Source: Burkholderiales bacterium (GTDB lineage: Bacteria; Pseudomonadota; Gammaproteobacteria; Burkholderiales; Burkholderiaceae_C). Taken from it: a stretch of DNA of 51,427 nucleotides. Positions 25,401 through 33,188 of this stretch are shown in pieces. The DNA is taken from contig CANGHK010000036.1 of the NCBI GenBank assembly GCA_947453625.1, positions 1 through 51,427 on the forward strand, read 5' to 3'. The position numbers and the translations under genes are program-made. The notes beneath the pieces were generated by a model. The model saw only the letters and a program-made list of their open reading frames with translations. It searched no databases and had not been told where the DNA came from. The stretch's first letter is position 1, and each line of letters opens with the position of its first letter.

Positions 25401-26105
25401 GAACCCTGGGGCGTGCGCGAGCGCCTGCTGTTGGAGAAGTCGGCGGTCGGCTTCTACCTGTCGGGCCATTTGTTCGAGGAGCACGAGACCGAGGTGCGGC
25501 GCTTCTGCAAGCGCTGCATCGCCGATGTGGCCGACAGCCGCGAGCCGCAGTTGCTGGCCGGCATCGTCAGCGATCTGCGCTTCGTCACCGGCCAGCGCGG
25601 CCGGGTGGCGATCTTCAAGCTCGACGACCGCAGCGAGACCATCGAGGCGGTGGCCAATGAGGAGCTGATCGACGCGAACAAGGACTTGCTGGTTGAGGAC
25701 GAGTTGCTGATCGTGCAGGGCAAGGTCCAGCCCGACCGCTTCTCGGGCGGCTTGCGGCTCAACGTCACCGCCGTCTGGAGCCTGGCGGGCGCGCGCGCGC
25801 GCTTCGGGCGCTACCTGGCGCTGGCGCCTCTGACACTGCTCTCGCAGCCCGTGGCGTCCAAGCCGGGTGCCGCGCGCGACATCCTGCCGCTGACTGAGCT
25901 GGTCAAGACCTGGCCGGCGCGGCGCGAGTCCACCGACCAGGGCGAGCTGGTCCAGGGTCTGGCGCTGCGGCTGCAGATCAACCGGCCCGGCGCCTGCGCC
26001 GAGCTCGACCTCGGCGACGCTGGCCGCTTCTGGCCCACCGACGAGGCGCTGGCGCGCTGCAGGGCGCTGGCGCAGGACGGGCGGGCGGCGATCGTCTACG
26101 AGTAG
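22452..26105 (+). CDS. dnaE: DNA polymerase III subunit alpha
   Basis: 1217 residues from ATG 22452 (MSFVHLRTHTEYSVVDGTLRIDD). The PHP domain comes first, then the C-family polymerase core with PDFDIDF (D416 and D418), GRGSGAGSLVAYS, VKFDFLGL (D583) and GYGFNKSHAAAYSLLAY, then the tandem HhH (KRVNKRAVEALIKAGAFDSL), the OB fold (LLAGIVSDLRFV) and the tail. Replicative polymerase of the cytoplasmic Pol III core. An in-frame insertion of about 25 Gly/Ala-rich residues follows R914. The frame is intact throughout. Divergent from trhO. Confidence 0.98.
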   Translation: MSFVHLRTHTEYSVVDGTLRIDDAAAAARADGQPALAITDLSNLFGAIKFYKACRGKGVKPIIGADIFVEPEASVSGSLTSNDRQASRLLLLVQNRQGYLNLCELLARAWVLNAQRAQAWVKWDWLQELGGGLIALSGADFGAVGLALLAGDGQRARLAAQRLSALFPGRFYLELQRAGLPTHEAHVRLCVPLAAELGLPVVATHPIEFSTPDDFDAHEARVCVAEGETLANPKRVKRFSREQYFKTRAQMAELFADLPSALANTLQIAQRCNLTLAMGKNYLPDFPTPLLTDGPDQGKPMPMGDYFRQVSFEGLEERLVTLFPDPVKRDAQRPRYVERLDFEIATILKMGFPGYFLIVADFIIWAKTHGCPVGPGRGSGAGSLVAYSMKITDLDPLQYNLLFERFLNPERVSMPDFDIDFCQANRDRVIDYVKDKYGREAVGQIVTFGTMAAKAALRDVGRVLGMGYGNVDSIAKLIPAPPGKTVTLARVPDNPDPGVIYARKEAPELEQREAAEEEVAELLSLAMRCEGLVRNIGMHAGGVLIAPGKITDFCPLYQQPGSDSAVSQFDKDDVEAIGLVKFDFLGLATLTILELAKDFIVARHPGRENFSFETIPLDDPRVYRLFSDGLTESVFQFESRGMQGMLRDAKPSRLEDLIALNALYRPGPMDLIPSFVARKHGRETVEYPHPLLATVLSETYGIMVYQEQVMQTAQVLGGYSLGGADLLRRAMGKKKAEEMAEHRAIFRDGAARKAISAETADEVFDLMEKFAGYGFNKSHAAAYSLLAYHTAWLKVHFTAEFYAANMTVEMGDTDKLKVLLNDAKLFGISFQSPDVNHGTHRFEPISAKVVRYGLGAVKGSGQSAVEAIVEARTAGGPFRSFFDFCARVDRKRVNKRAVEALIKAGAFDSLHADRVGLGAGPSPARDLALGAVGAGVLGRHLLLASVGLGFDFAEHQVVNASQGGLFDDGDHGSSTQEPPLQAAEPWGVRERLLLEKSAVGFYLSGHLFEEHETEVRRFCKRCIADVADSREPQLLAGIVSDLRFVTGQRGRVAIFKLDDRSETIEAVANEELIDANKDLLVEDELLIVQGKVQPDRFSGGLRLNVTAVWSLAGARARFGRYLALAPLTLLSQPVASKPGAARDILPLTELVKTWPARRESTDQGELVQGLALRLQINRPGACAELDLGDAGRFWPTDEALARCRALAQDGRAAIVYE

Positions 26106-26172
26106 GCCAGCCGCGGTGGTGGCGGCGGGCCCGACTTCGGCGTGATCCGCTGGCCAACGTAGAGTCGGGGCC

Positions 26173-27417
26173 ATGTACGAAACCCCACTCACCGGTCTGG
26201 TGCTCACTGGCGGCGGTGCGCGCGCGGCCTACCAGGTGGGCGTGCTGGCGGCGATCGCCCGTTTGCGCCGCGAGGCCGGTGCCGATCTGCGGCGCAACCC
26301 CTTCGCGGTCATCTGCGGCACCTCGGCCGGGGCCATCAACTCGGCCGCGTTGGCCTGCCGCTGCGACGATTTCGACGACGCGGTCGCCCAACTCGTCGCG
26401 GTCTGGCGCGACTTCCGCGCCGAGCAGGTCTACCGCGCCGACTCGCTCGGCGTGATCCGCAGCGGCGCGCAGTGGCTGACGATGCTGTCCCTGGGTTGGG
26501 CACTGAACCGGTTTCGCCGCGCCCGACCGCGCTCGCTGCTCGACAACCGTCCGCTCGGCGCATTGCTGGCCGCCGCCGTGCCGCTCGAGCGCCTGCCACG
26601 CCTGCTGGCCACGCGCTACCTGCAGGCGTTGGCGATCACCGCGTCGGGCTATGGCCGGGGCGAGCATGTCACTTTCTACCAATCGGCCTCGTCGATCACG
26701 CCCTGGGCCCGTTCGCAGCGGGTGGCCTTGGCCGCCACGCTGACCCACGCCCACCTACTGGCCAGTTCGGCGATCCCCTTCGTCTTTCCCGCCACCGAAC
26801 TGGCGCGCGACGGCCAGGCCGAGTGGTTTGGTGACGGCTCGATGCGCCAGATGGCGCCGATCTCGCCGGCCATCCACCTGGGGGCGCAGCGCCTGCTGGT
26901 GATCGGTTCGGGCCGGATTCACGAGCCGACCCAGCGCGTCGCGCCCAACATCGGCTACCCCAGCATCGCGCAGATCGCCGGCCATGCACTGTCGGGCATC
27001 TTCCTGGATGCGCTGGCGGTCGATGTCGAGCGCATGGACCGCATCAACCGCACGCTGGCGCTCTTGCCCGAGTCCCAGCGCCTGTCCACCACGCTGCGGC
27101 CGGTACAGGCCCTGGTGATTTCGCCCAGCCAGCGCCTGGACGACATCGCGGCCCAGCACATCGACAGCCTGCCGCGCACGGTGCGGGCCTTGCTGGGTGG
27201 CGTGGGCGTCAGCAGCAAGCTGGCTGCCCAGGGCCCGCGCGGTGCCGTGCTGGCCAGCTACCTGCTGTTCGAGGCCCCGTACACCCGGGCGCTGATGGCC
27301 TTGGGCGAGGCCGACACGCTGGCCCGGCGCGACGAGGTGCTGGCCTTCTTCGACTGGCGCGGTGCGGCGGGCGCGGCGTCGAGCCGGAACCTTGCGGCGG
27401 CCGAGGCGCCGGCCTGA
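26173..27417 (+). CDS. Patatin-like phospholipase
   Basis: 414 residues. Oxyanion-hole glycine loop LTGGGARAAYQVG (11-23), nucleophile elbow G49-T-S51-A-G53 and the catalytic Asp D221 in FGDGSMRQ are all present, so it should be an active serine/aspartate lipid hydrolase. There is no signal peptide. The C-terminal 130 residues are family-specific for proteobacterial patatins. TAGAGT (26160-26165) lies 7 nt before the ATG. It follows dnaE by 67 bp on the same strand but appears to have its own promoter. Confidence 0.93.
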   Translation: MYETPLTGLVLTGGGARAAYQVGVLAAIARLRREAGADLRRNPFAVICGTSAGAINSAALACRCDDFDDAVAQLVAVWRDFRAEQVYRADSLGVIRSGAQWLTMLSLGWALNRFRRARPRSLLDNRPLGALLAAAVPLERLPRLLATRYLQALAITASGYGRGEHVTFYQSASSITPWARSQRVALAATLTHAHLLASSAIPFVFPATELARDGQAEWFGDGSMRQMAPISPAIHLGAQRLLVIGSGRIHEPTQRVAPNIGYPSIAQIAGHALSGIFLDALAVDVERMDRINRTLALLPESQRLSTTLRPVQALVISPSQRLDDIAAQHIDSLPRTVRALLGGVGVSSKLAAQGPRGAVLASYLLFEAPYTRALMALGEADTLARRDEVLAFFDWRGAAGAASSRNLAAAEAPA

Positions 27418-27545
27418 GCGATATCGCGGTGGCGATCCCCGGCCATGCCGGCCTTACATAGATTTACGGCGGCGTCCGACAACGCCGGCCCGCGCAGCCA
27501 CGTTGAACAACGAAGGGCCGTCTCTGCGGACCCGGGAGTGTGACG

Positions 27546-28037
27546 ATGCAACGAACAACGATTTTGGCGCTGGCCCTCGCCAGCGTGGTGGCTGCAGCGG
27601 TGCCAGCGCAGGCTGCTGACGTCGGCGTGTCCATAGGCATCAGCCAGCCGGGGGTCTACGGTCGAATCGACATCGGCCGATTCCCCCAACCCCAATTGAT
27701 CGTCCAGCAGCCGGTGATCATTGCCCGGCCCGAATTCCAGCGCGCGCCTGAACCGGTCTACCTGTGGGTGCCGCCGGCCCACCAGAAGAACTGGCGCCAG
27801 CATTGCCACCAGTACAACGCCTGCGGCCGGCCGGTCTACTTCGTGCAGGACCGCTGGTACCGCGAGAATGGCCCGGGTCGCGAGGTCCACGAAGTTCGCC
27901 GCGGCGAGTACCGGGGCGATGCCGGCCGACATGACGGCCGTGGTGATGGGCGTGGTGAGGGCCGTGGTGATCGGCGCTTCGACGGCCGGGGCGAGGTGCG
28001 TGGCGAAGGACGAGGCATCGGGCATGGCCGCGACTGA
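27546..28037 (+). CDS. Exported protein with Arg/Gly/Asp-rich repeat tail
   Basis: 163 residues from ATG 27546, chosen over an in-frame GTG at 27540 because GGGAG (27534-27538) is spaced 7 nt from the ATG. Signal peptide 1-24 (cleavage near AQA). The mature domain has VGVSIGISQPGVYGRIDIG, VYLWVPPAHQKNWRQHCHQYNACGRPVYFVQDRWYRE with two Cys that could form a disulfide, then about 45 residues of GRGD/GRGE-like repeats. It resembles hypothetical envelope proteins of Burkholderiales; function unknown. Confidence 0.8.
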   Translation: MQRTTILALALASVVAAAVPAQAADVGVSIGISQPGVYGRIDIGRFPQPQLIVQQPVIIARPEFQRAPEPVYLWVPPAHQKNWRQHCHQYNACGRPVYFVQDRWYRENGPGREVHEVRRGEYRGDAGRHDGRGDGRGEGRGDRRFDGRGEVRGEGRGIGHGRD

Positions 28038-28084
28038 TCTGCGGATGAGTTGCGGCTGAGCACCCCGCGTTGCGGGGCGTTGCC

Positions 28085-28104
28085 AAGCCTGTCGGCGCAG
28101 GCTT
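28085..28104. terminator. Possible bidirectional terminator hairpin
   Basis: AAGCCTG pairs with CAGGCTT across a 6-nt loop; an adjacent CCCCGC-gtt-GCGGGG hairpin is at 28063-28077. It sits between convergent genes and overlaps the stop of the helix-hairpin-helix gene. There is no real T-tract, so confidence is modest. Confidence 0.4.
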
Positions 28105-28558
28105 ACTTCTTCGCAGCCGAAGCTGCGGCGTCGGCCTTGGCCGCCTTTTCAGCCTTCTTGGCGGCTTTCCTGTCTGCCTTGTCGTCGGGTTTGGCCGCCG
28201 ACGCCGGTGCGGCGGGGGTTGCCATCTTGTCGTCGGCCTTGGCCTTGGCCGGTTTGTCGGTGCCCGACGCCTTGGCGGCCGGCGCGGCAGCGCCCTTGAA
28301 GGCTTGGCCGCTGACGGTCAGGCCCGCGGTCGAGAACTTGGCGGCGTTGCCTTCGCCCACGCCCTTGACGCGCTCGACCAGATCCGACCAGTCCTTGAAG
28401 CTGGCTTTCTTGCGCTCGTCGAGGATCTTGCCCGAGATCGCCGGGCCTATGCCCTTGACCGTCTCGAGTTCGGCCTGGCTGGCCTTGTTGACATCGACCG
28501 CGGCGAAGGCGGTGGCGGCGATCAGGGCGAACAGCGCGGCAAGCAGGCGTTTCAACAT
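28103..28558 (-). CDS. ComEA-like helix-hairpin-helix protein with Ala/Lys-rich tail
   Basis: 151 residues from ATG 28558 (GGAG 6 nt upstream). Signal peptide about 1-19, then a ComEA-type HhH domain VDVNKASQAELETVKGIGPAISGKILDERKKASFKDWSDLVERVKGVGEGNAAKF (20-75), which binds DNA backbone non-specifically. The last 65 residues are Ala/Lys/Asp low complexity resembling a histone-like tail. ComEA proteins pull DNA into the periplasm during natural transformation; no other competence genes are nearby. A TTG four codons upstream is an alternative start. Confidence 0.88.
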   Translation of the reverse strand: MLKRLLAALFALIAATAFAAVDVNKASQAELETVKGIGPAISGKILDERKKASFKDWSDLVERVKGVGEGNAAKFSTAGLTVSGQAFKGAAAPAAKASGTDKPAKAKADDKMATPAAPASAAKPDDKADRKAAKKAEKAAKADAAASAAKK

Positions 28559-28685
28559 GGCGTACTCCAATGGAGGATCTTGAACTGCGGTCCCGAGGGA
28601 ACCGTCCCTGGCAGCGGATCTGCCGGGTCAGTGGACAACGTGGCGCGACGGCTGGCGGTTGACCCGGAGCTTGCGCGGGCTTGGT

Positions 28686-29741
28686 TCAGCGGGGCTTGCC
28701 GCGTCTGCCCAGCGCCCAGCGCTTGACGGCGAAGCCGGGGGCCAGCAGCGCCGGGCAGGCGGCGTAGACGAATACCCGCAGCCGCAGCAAGGCCGGCACG
28801 TCGCGGTCGCTCAGCAGGCGGCGCAGGCGCGCGGCCAGCGGCCCGGCCGTCAGTTGCGCCGCCACATGCCGCTCGCGCGCCAGTTGCCTGTGCAGCCCGG
28901 GCGCCACTTGCTCGCTGACGCCGGCCAGCGCGGCGTCGCGCAGCAGGCAGGGCAGTTCGACCAGCGAGTGCCTGGCGTTGCTGGCCAGTTTGGCGCTGAC
29001 CTGCGCCGCGCGGGTGGCGCGGCGGCGCTGCGACAGGCCGCCACGCCGGTACTGCACCAGTGCCTCGTCCAGCGTGATCGCGCCGCCCGAGACCACGGCC
29101 CGGAAGACCATGATCAAGTCTTCCGCCACGGTGCCCGCCGGCAAGGGGCCGAAGCGGTCGAAGACGCGCCGGGTCCAGGCCTGGCCGGCACCGATCACAT
29201 GCGGCTGGCGCGCGATCCAGGCCGCCGCGCTGCGCCAGGCCGCCAGGTCGCTGGGCCGCACCGTGCCGTGGGGGCGGCCCTGGCCATCGATGTCGACCAG
29301 CGCACTGGCGATCAGGTCGGGCTGGCGCTGGTGCGCCAGCCAGGCCGCGACCGTGCGCTCGCAGCGCTGCGGCAGCGAGACATCGTCGCCGGCGGCGATG
29401 AAGATCAACTCGCCTTGCGACATCGCCACCAGTTGGGACAGGTGGGCGCCTATGCCCAGGTTGACCGGGTTGCGGTTGCGCACGATGCGGTGCGGCCCGC
29501 GGTAGCCGGCCAGCGCCGCTTCGATCGCGGCCCAGGTGCCGTCGTCCGAGGCATCGTCCGAGACCAGGATCTCGAGCGCCGGGTAGGTCTGCGCCAGCGC
29601 GCCGGCGATCGCTGCGGCCACGGTGTCGGCCTGGCGGTAGGCGATTAGCAGCATCGACACCCAAGGCATTTGCCCGGATGTTGCCCGGGATGTCGCTCCG
29701 GATGTGGTCGGGCGCGCGCCGCCAGCGGCGGCGGAGATCAT
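28686..29741 (-). CDS. GT2-family glycosyltransferase
   Basis: 351 residues. GT-A motifs: WVSMLLIAYRQADTVAAAIAGALAQTYPALEILVSDDASDDGT (about 26-69), NLGIGAHLSQLVAMSQGELIFIAAGDDVSLP and a late VAEDLIMVFRAVVSGG that may hold the catalytic acid. There are no clear membrane helices except a hydrophobic stretch near the C-terminus. It probably builds surface polysaccharide or LPS outer core. The start codon overlaps the stop of the upstream methyltransferase by 4 bp (ATGA 29738-29741), and a start at Met25 (29669) is also possible. Confidence 0.88.
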   Translation of the reverse strand: MISAAAGGARPTTSGATSRATSGQMPWVSMLLIAYRQADTVAAAIAGALAQTYPALEILVSDDASDDGTWAAIEAALAGYRGPHRIVRNRNPVNLGIGAHLSQLVAMSQGELIFIAAGDDVSLPQRCERTVAAWLAHQRQPDLIASALVDIDGQGRPHGTVRPSDLAAWRSAAAWIARQPHVIGAGQAWTRRVFDRFGPLPAGTVAEDLIMVFRAVVSGGAITLDEALVQYRRGGLSQRRRATRAAQVSAKLASNARHSLVELPCLLRDAALAGVSEQVAPGLHRQLARERHVAAQLTAGPLAARLRRLLSDRDVPALLRLRVFVYAACPALLAPGFAVKRWALGRRGKPR

Positions 29742-30403
29742 GGCTGCGAAAGGCGATCGCCCAGCAGCCTGCTCTTGAGCCCGCGGCGCAACGCCTTCGC
29801 GCTTGCAGTCATGGCATAGCGGGTATCCAGCGACTGCAGCAATGCCGCGTCGAGCTGCGCTGTGCCGCCCAGTCGCAGGCCGAGGAAATACAGGTCGCGG
29901 CTGATGTAGTTGGTCCAGCTGTGCCAGTCGGCAAGCCAGCCTGGCAGATGGGCGCCACGCTCAAGCTGTGCCGCGGTCAGGTTGAGGTAGTAGTCCCAGC
30001 GTGCTTCGACCGTGAACGGCGAGGCGTCTGGATTGGTGCGCGTCGTGCCATGCTCTTTTCGACCCGTGGTGGCGCAACTGATCACCACCAAACCGCCAGG
30101 GCGCGTCATGCGCAGCATGTTGGCGAGCGTCTCGCGCCAGAACGGGTTGTGCTCAAAGCACTCCGCCGAAATCACGGTGTCGAACTGTGCCGTGGGCAGC
30201 GCCAGCAGGTGGCCCGGGCACGCGAGGTCCACGCCGGGGCCGGGCTGCAGGTCGACGCCGGTGTAGTCGCAACCCTCGAACAGATCGCGCACCGACCCGT
30301 TGATGTCCAGCGAGCCGACCTCCAGCACACTTGCGCTGCTGAAATGTGCCGGGTAGCGCTCGCGGACACTGAGGAAGAATTCGGCTTGCTGGGGATGTGC
30401 CAT
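29738..30403 (-). CDS. SAM-dependent methyltransferase (class I)
   Basis: 221 residues from ATG 30403. SAM-binding motif I is the slightly unusual SVLEVGSLDINGSVRDLF, followed by YTGVDLQPGPGVDLACPGHLLALP (motif II) and FDTVISAECFEHNPFWRETLANMLRMTRPGGLVVISCATTG (motifs III-IV). Such enzymes in sugar clusters methylate sugars or lipid-linked precursors; the substrate is unknown. It is translationally coupled to the GT2 gene downstream. The frame is open to 30661 upstream, but the family start fits 30403. Confidence 0.88.
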   Translation of the reverse strand: MAHPQQAEFFLSVRERYPAHFSSASVLEVGSLDINGSVRDLFEGCDYTGVDLQPGPGVDLACPGHLLALPTAQFDTVISAECFEHNPFWRETLANMLRMTRPGGLVVISCATTGRKEHGTTRTNPDASPFTVEARWDYYLNLTAAQLERGAHLPGWLADWHSWTNYISRDLYFLGLRLGGTAQLDAALLQSLDTRYAMTASAKALRRGLKSRLLGDRLSQP

Positions 30404-30558
30404 GGTGCAGTGTTTCCGGGAGGGTGAACGGAGTCCAGAGATTGATTGTCCCCGCTTGGCGCGCAGGTTCGCGTTTGGGCGCTGGTGGCGTGCTGAACCT
30501 GCCTGTTGCCTCGACTTCGAGGCCTGGTGTCCGTCAGCGGACTGAAGCGGGCCGTGCT

Positions 30559-31527
30559 TCAGCGCCCGAAGCGCGTGCGCACCGCCGCTTCGACCTGATC
30601 GACCGTCGGCCAATCCGGCCGCGCCGACAGCAGCGTGATGTTCGGTCCCCAGGGCCGCCATTGCTCGACCTTGGTCGGGCCCAGCACGCTGATCAGCGGC
30701 GCGCCGGTGGCCGCGGCGATGTGGCCAGGGCCGGTGTCGTTGGCGATCACGCCGCGGCTGGCCTGCAGCAGCGCGGCGTAGGCGTCGAGCGGCAGGTTCT
30801 CCACCACTTCGGCCTGTGGGTAGGCGCTGCGCGCGACCTCGGCTTCGCCGGGGCCGGGGCAGACCACCACCGTCAGTCCGCTCGCGACCAGCCGCTGCGC
30901 CAGTTCGGGAAATCCGGGCCAGCGCTTGTCCAACTTGTGCACCGTGCCAGCGGCAAATGGCGCGATGCAGAAATAGCCGCCCCGCTCAGCCGTCCAGCCG
31001 CGCTCGGCCACCAGCGCCTGGGCGCGCAGCCGCGCTGGGGCGGCGATGCGCATCGCGATCGATTCCGGCGGCGCCATGCCGCTGCTGCCGGCCCCGCCGA
31101 TCAGGCCTCCGGCCAAGGCCCAGAACGACTCGAGCGCGTGCGGCCCGGTGGCCGGGGCGATGCGCTGGCCCAGCATCAGGCTGCGGCCGTCCTTCGCAAA
31201 GCCGGCGACCGACAGGCCGGCCAGGCGCAACTCCAGCGCGCTGGAAAACGAGTTCGGCATCGCCAGCGCATTGATGCGGCGCCCGAATCCCGGATCACGC
31301 GCGGCGCATTGCTGGCGGATCGCCTTGAGCTGCCGCACCTGCTCGCGCAGCGTCTTGGCGCGCACGGTGACCGGCCAGTCGTAGCCCGACAGCAGTGTCG
31401 GCGCCCAGCCTTTGCCGTACAGATGCAGGTCGTAGCCGGCGTCCTGCAGGCGCTGCAGCGCGGGCAGGCCCAGCACGACATCGCCAATCCAGTTGCACAG
31501 GCGGACGATCAGCGGGCGGGATGTCAT
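30559..31527 (-). CDS. GT9 glycosyltransferase (ADP-heptose:LPS heptosyltransferase type)
   Basis: 322 residues from ATG 31527. GT-B fold with the family 9 marks: RLCNWIGDVVLGLPALQRL at the N-terminus, IAPFAAGTVHKLDKRWPGFPELAQRL and the C-terminal VIANDTGPGHIAAATGAPLISVLGPTKVEQWRPWG. Heptosyltransferases add L-glycero-D-manno-heptose to the LPS inner core on the cytoplasmic face. WaaF-like by position, but the acceptor cannot be told from sequence. It is divergent from a DUF4254 gene, 141 bp apart. Confidence 0.9.
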   Translation of the reverse strand: MTSRPLIVRLCNWIGDVVLGLPALQRLQDAGYDLHLYGKGWAPTLLSGYDWPVTVRAKTLREQVRQLKAIRQQCAARDPGFGRRINALAMPNSFSSALELRLAGLSVAGFAKDGRSLMLGQRIAPATGPHALESFWALAGGLIGGAGSSGMAPPESIAMRIAAPARLRAQALVAERGWTAERGGYFCIAPFAAGTVHKLDKRWPGFPELAQRLVASGLTVVVCPGPGEAEVARSAYPQAEVVENLPLDAYAALLQASRGVIANDTGPGHIAAATGAPLISVLGPTKVEQWRPWGPNITLLSARPDWPTVDQVEAAVRTRFGR

Positions 31528-31668
31528 GCGGTGGTGGGGCGCAACGCGGCGCAGTGGGGGCGGGTCAGGCCGGATCAGGCCGGGTGGGGCGGGCGGAGGT
31601 GGCGGGGGGAGTCGCCGGCCGGGTCGGGCAGCGCCGATAATTCGGTCTTTGCATTCTGCCAGCCCACC

Positions 31669-32322
31669 ATGCGCCCCCATCTGCCCACCGCCGCCGAGGT
31701 CATCGCCTTGCACGACCGCCTGCTCGTCACCGCCGGCTGGCCCGCTGACGAGCCTGCCGCGCCTGATGACGGCCTGTGGCGTTGGGTGCAGACCAACCAC
31801 CGCTTCAACTGCCGGCTCTGGGCCGAAGAGGACTTGGCGCGCCGCACGACGGTGGGCGACGCCGAGATCGCCGCCAACAAGCGGGCGATCGACGGCTTCA
31901 ACCAGGCCCGCAACGACGCCACCGAGCGGGTCGACGAGTTGCTGCTGATGGCGCTGGGACTGGTGGACGCGGCCTCGGCCCGCACCGACGCGCCGCTGGC
32001 CACCGTGCCGGCCGGTGCACGCCTGAACAGCGAGACCGCCGGCAGCATCGTCGACCGGATGTCGATCATGGCGCTGAAGGTCACCGCGATGCGGGCCCAG
32101 ACCTTGCGCGGCGACGTCGATGCGGACCATGTCGACGCCAGCCGCGTCAAGCTGGCCCGGTTGCAGCAGCAACGCGCCGACCTGGGCGATTGCCTGGAGG
32201 CGCTGCTCGCCGACTCGCTGGCCGGTCTGGCCTATTTCAAGGTCTACCGGCAGTTCAAGATGTACAACGATCCGCGCTTCAATCCGGCGCTGGTTGCTGA
32301 ACGGGCGCGGGCCCGGCGCTGA
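31669..32322 (+). CDS. DUF4254 domain protein
   Basis: 217 residues, matching the DUF4254 pattern: LWRWVQTNHRFNCRLWAEEDLARR, IAANKRAIDGFNQARNDATERVDELLL, LNSETAGSIVDRMSIMALKVTAMRAQT and QFKMYNDPRFNP. It is all-helical and cytoplasmic, with no signal peptide. Function is unknown. DUF4254 genes are typically found beside heptosyltransferases, as here, so a regulatory or accessory role in LPS core synthesis is inferred. A GATAAT hexamer (31635-31640) may be its -10 element. It is the only plus-strand gene inside the minus-strand sugar cluster. Confidence 0.87.
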   Translation: MRPHLPTAAEVIALHDRLLVTAGWPADEPAAPDDGLWRWVQTNHRFNCRLWAEEDLARRTTVGDAEIAANKRAIDGFNQARNDATERVDELLLMALGLVDAASARTDAPLATVPAGARLNSETAGSIVDRMSIMALKVTAMRAQTLRGDVDADHVDASRVKLARLQQQRADLGDCLEALLADSLAGLAYFKVYRQFKMYNDPRFNPALVAERARARR

Positions 32323-32345
32323 GCGCCCGCGATCAACGCCGATGA

Positions 32346-33188
32346 TCAACGCCGGCGCGGCGGCAGTTCGTGCGGCTGGGGCCGGCCGTCCAGCCACAGC
32401 TTCAGGTAGCGGGTGCACGAGGCCTGGGCGTCCAGCATCGCCAGCACGAAGCCGAGCCGGCCGTCGCGGAATCCCTGGCGCAACAGGTAGGCCCGGATGA
32501 AGGCCCACAGGCCATGGCCGATGGCGCTGGCCAGTCCACCCCGCCGGCCGCGGGCGCGCTGGTCGGCGGCGCGTCCGGTGCTGTAGCAGTTCATCTTGTC
32601 GATGCCATCGTGCAGGCTGGTGATGCTGTTGTGCAGCAGCAGACCGGGCAGGCGGCCTGTGGCGCCTTGCAGCAGCAGGCGCTCGTGCACCAGGTCGTCG
32701 GAGAACCTGGCGCTGCCGCGCCGGAACAAGCGCACGCCCAGATCGGGATACCAGCTGCCGGCCGTCATCCACTGGCCGCAGAAGGCCGACATCCGGCCGA
32801 CGACATAGCCCGAGACGCCGCCGCTCGCCGCGTCGACCGGGGTCGGCCCTTCGACCACGCCGCGGACTGCCGATGCCAACTCGGCGTCCAGCCATTCGTC
32901 GGCGTCCAGCGCCAGCACCCAGGTGCCGGTGGCCGCGTCGAGCGCACGCTGTTTCTGTTTGCCGAAGCCCGGCCAGTCGGTGGTCACGATCACCCGCGCG
33001 CCCATGCGGCGCGCCAGGTCCGCCGTGCCGTCGCTGCTGCCCGAGTCGACCACGATCAGCTCGTCGGCAAACGCCACCGAGGCCAGGCAGGTCGGCAGCC
33101 GAGCGGCCTCGTTCTTGGTGATCACGATCACCGATAGCCGGGGTGCGGCGGGCGGTGCGGGGCTGATGCGGGCGTCGGCCATGCTCAT
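32346..33188 (-). CDS. GT2 glycosyltransferase, WaaE/KdtX-like
   Basis: 280 residues. The family signature is strong: LSVIVITKNEAARLPTCLASVAFADELIVVDSGSSDGTADLARRMGARV, WPGFGKQKQRALDAATGTWVLALDADEWLD and YPDLGVRLFRRGSARFSDDLVHERLLL. WaaE-type enzymes add a beta-1,4-glucose to heptose I of the LPS core. The start ATG at 33188 overlaps the stop of the upstream GT4 gene (ATGA), making a coupled pair; Met3 (33182) is an alternative start. It converges with DUF4254. Confidence 0.9.
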   Translation of the reverse strand: MSMADARISPAPPAAPRLSVIVITKNEAARLPTCLASVAFADELIVVDSGSSDGTADLARRMGARVIVTTDWPGFGKQKQRALDAATGTWVLALDADEWLDAELASAVRGVVEGPTPVDAASGGVSGYVVGRMSAFCGQWMTAGSWYPDLGVRLFRRGSARFSDDLVHERLLLQGATGRLPGLLLHNSITSLHDGIDKMNCYSTGRAADQRARGRRGGLASAIGHGLWAFIRAYLLRQGFRDGRLGFVLAMLDAQASCTRYLKLWLDGRPQPHELPPRRR

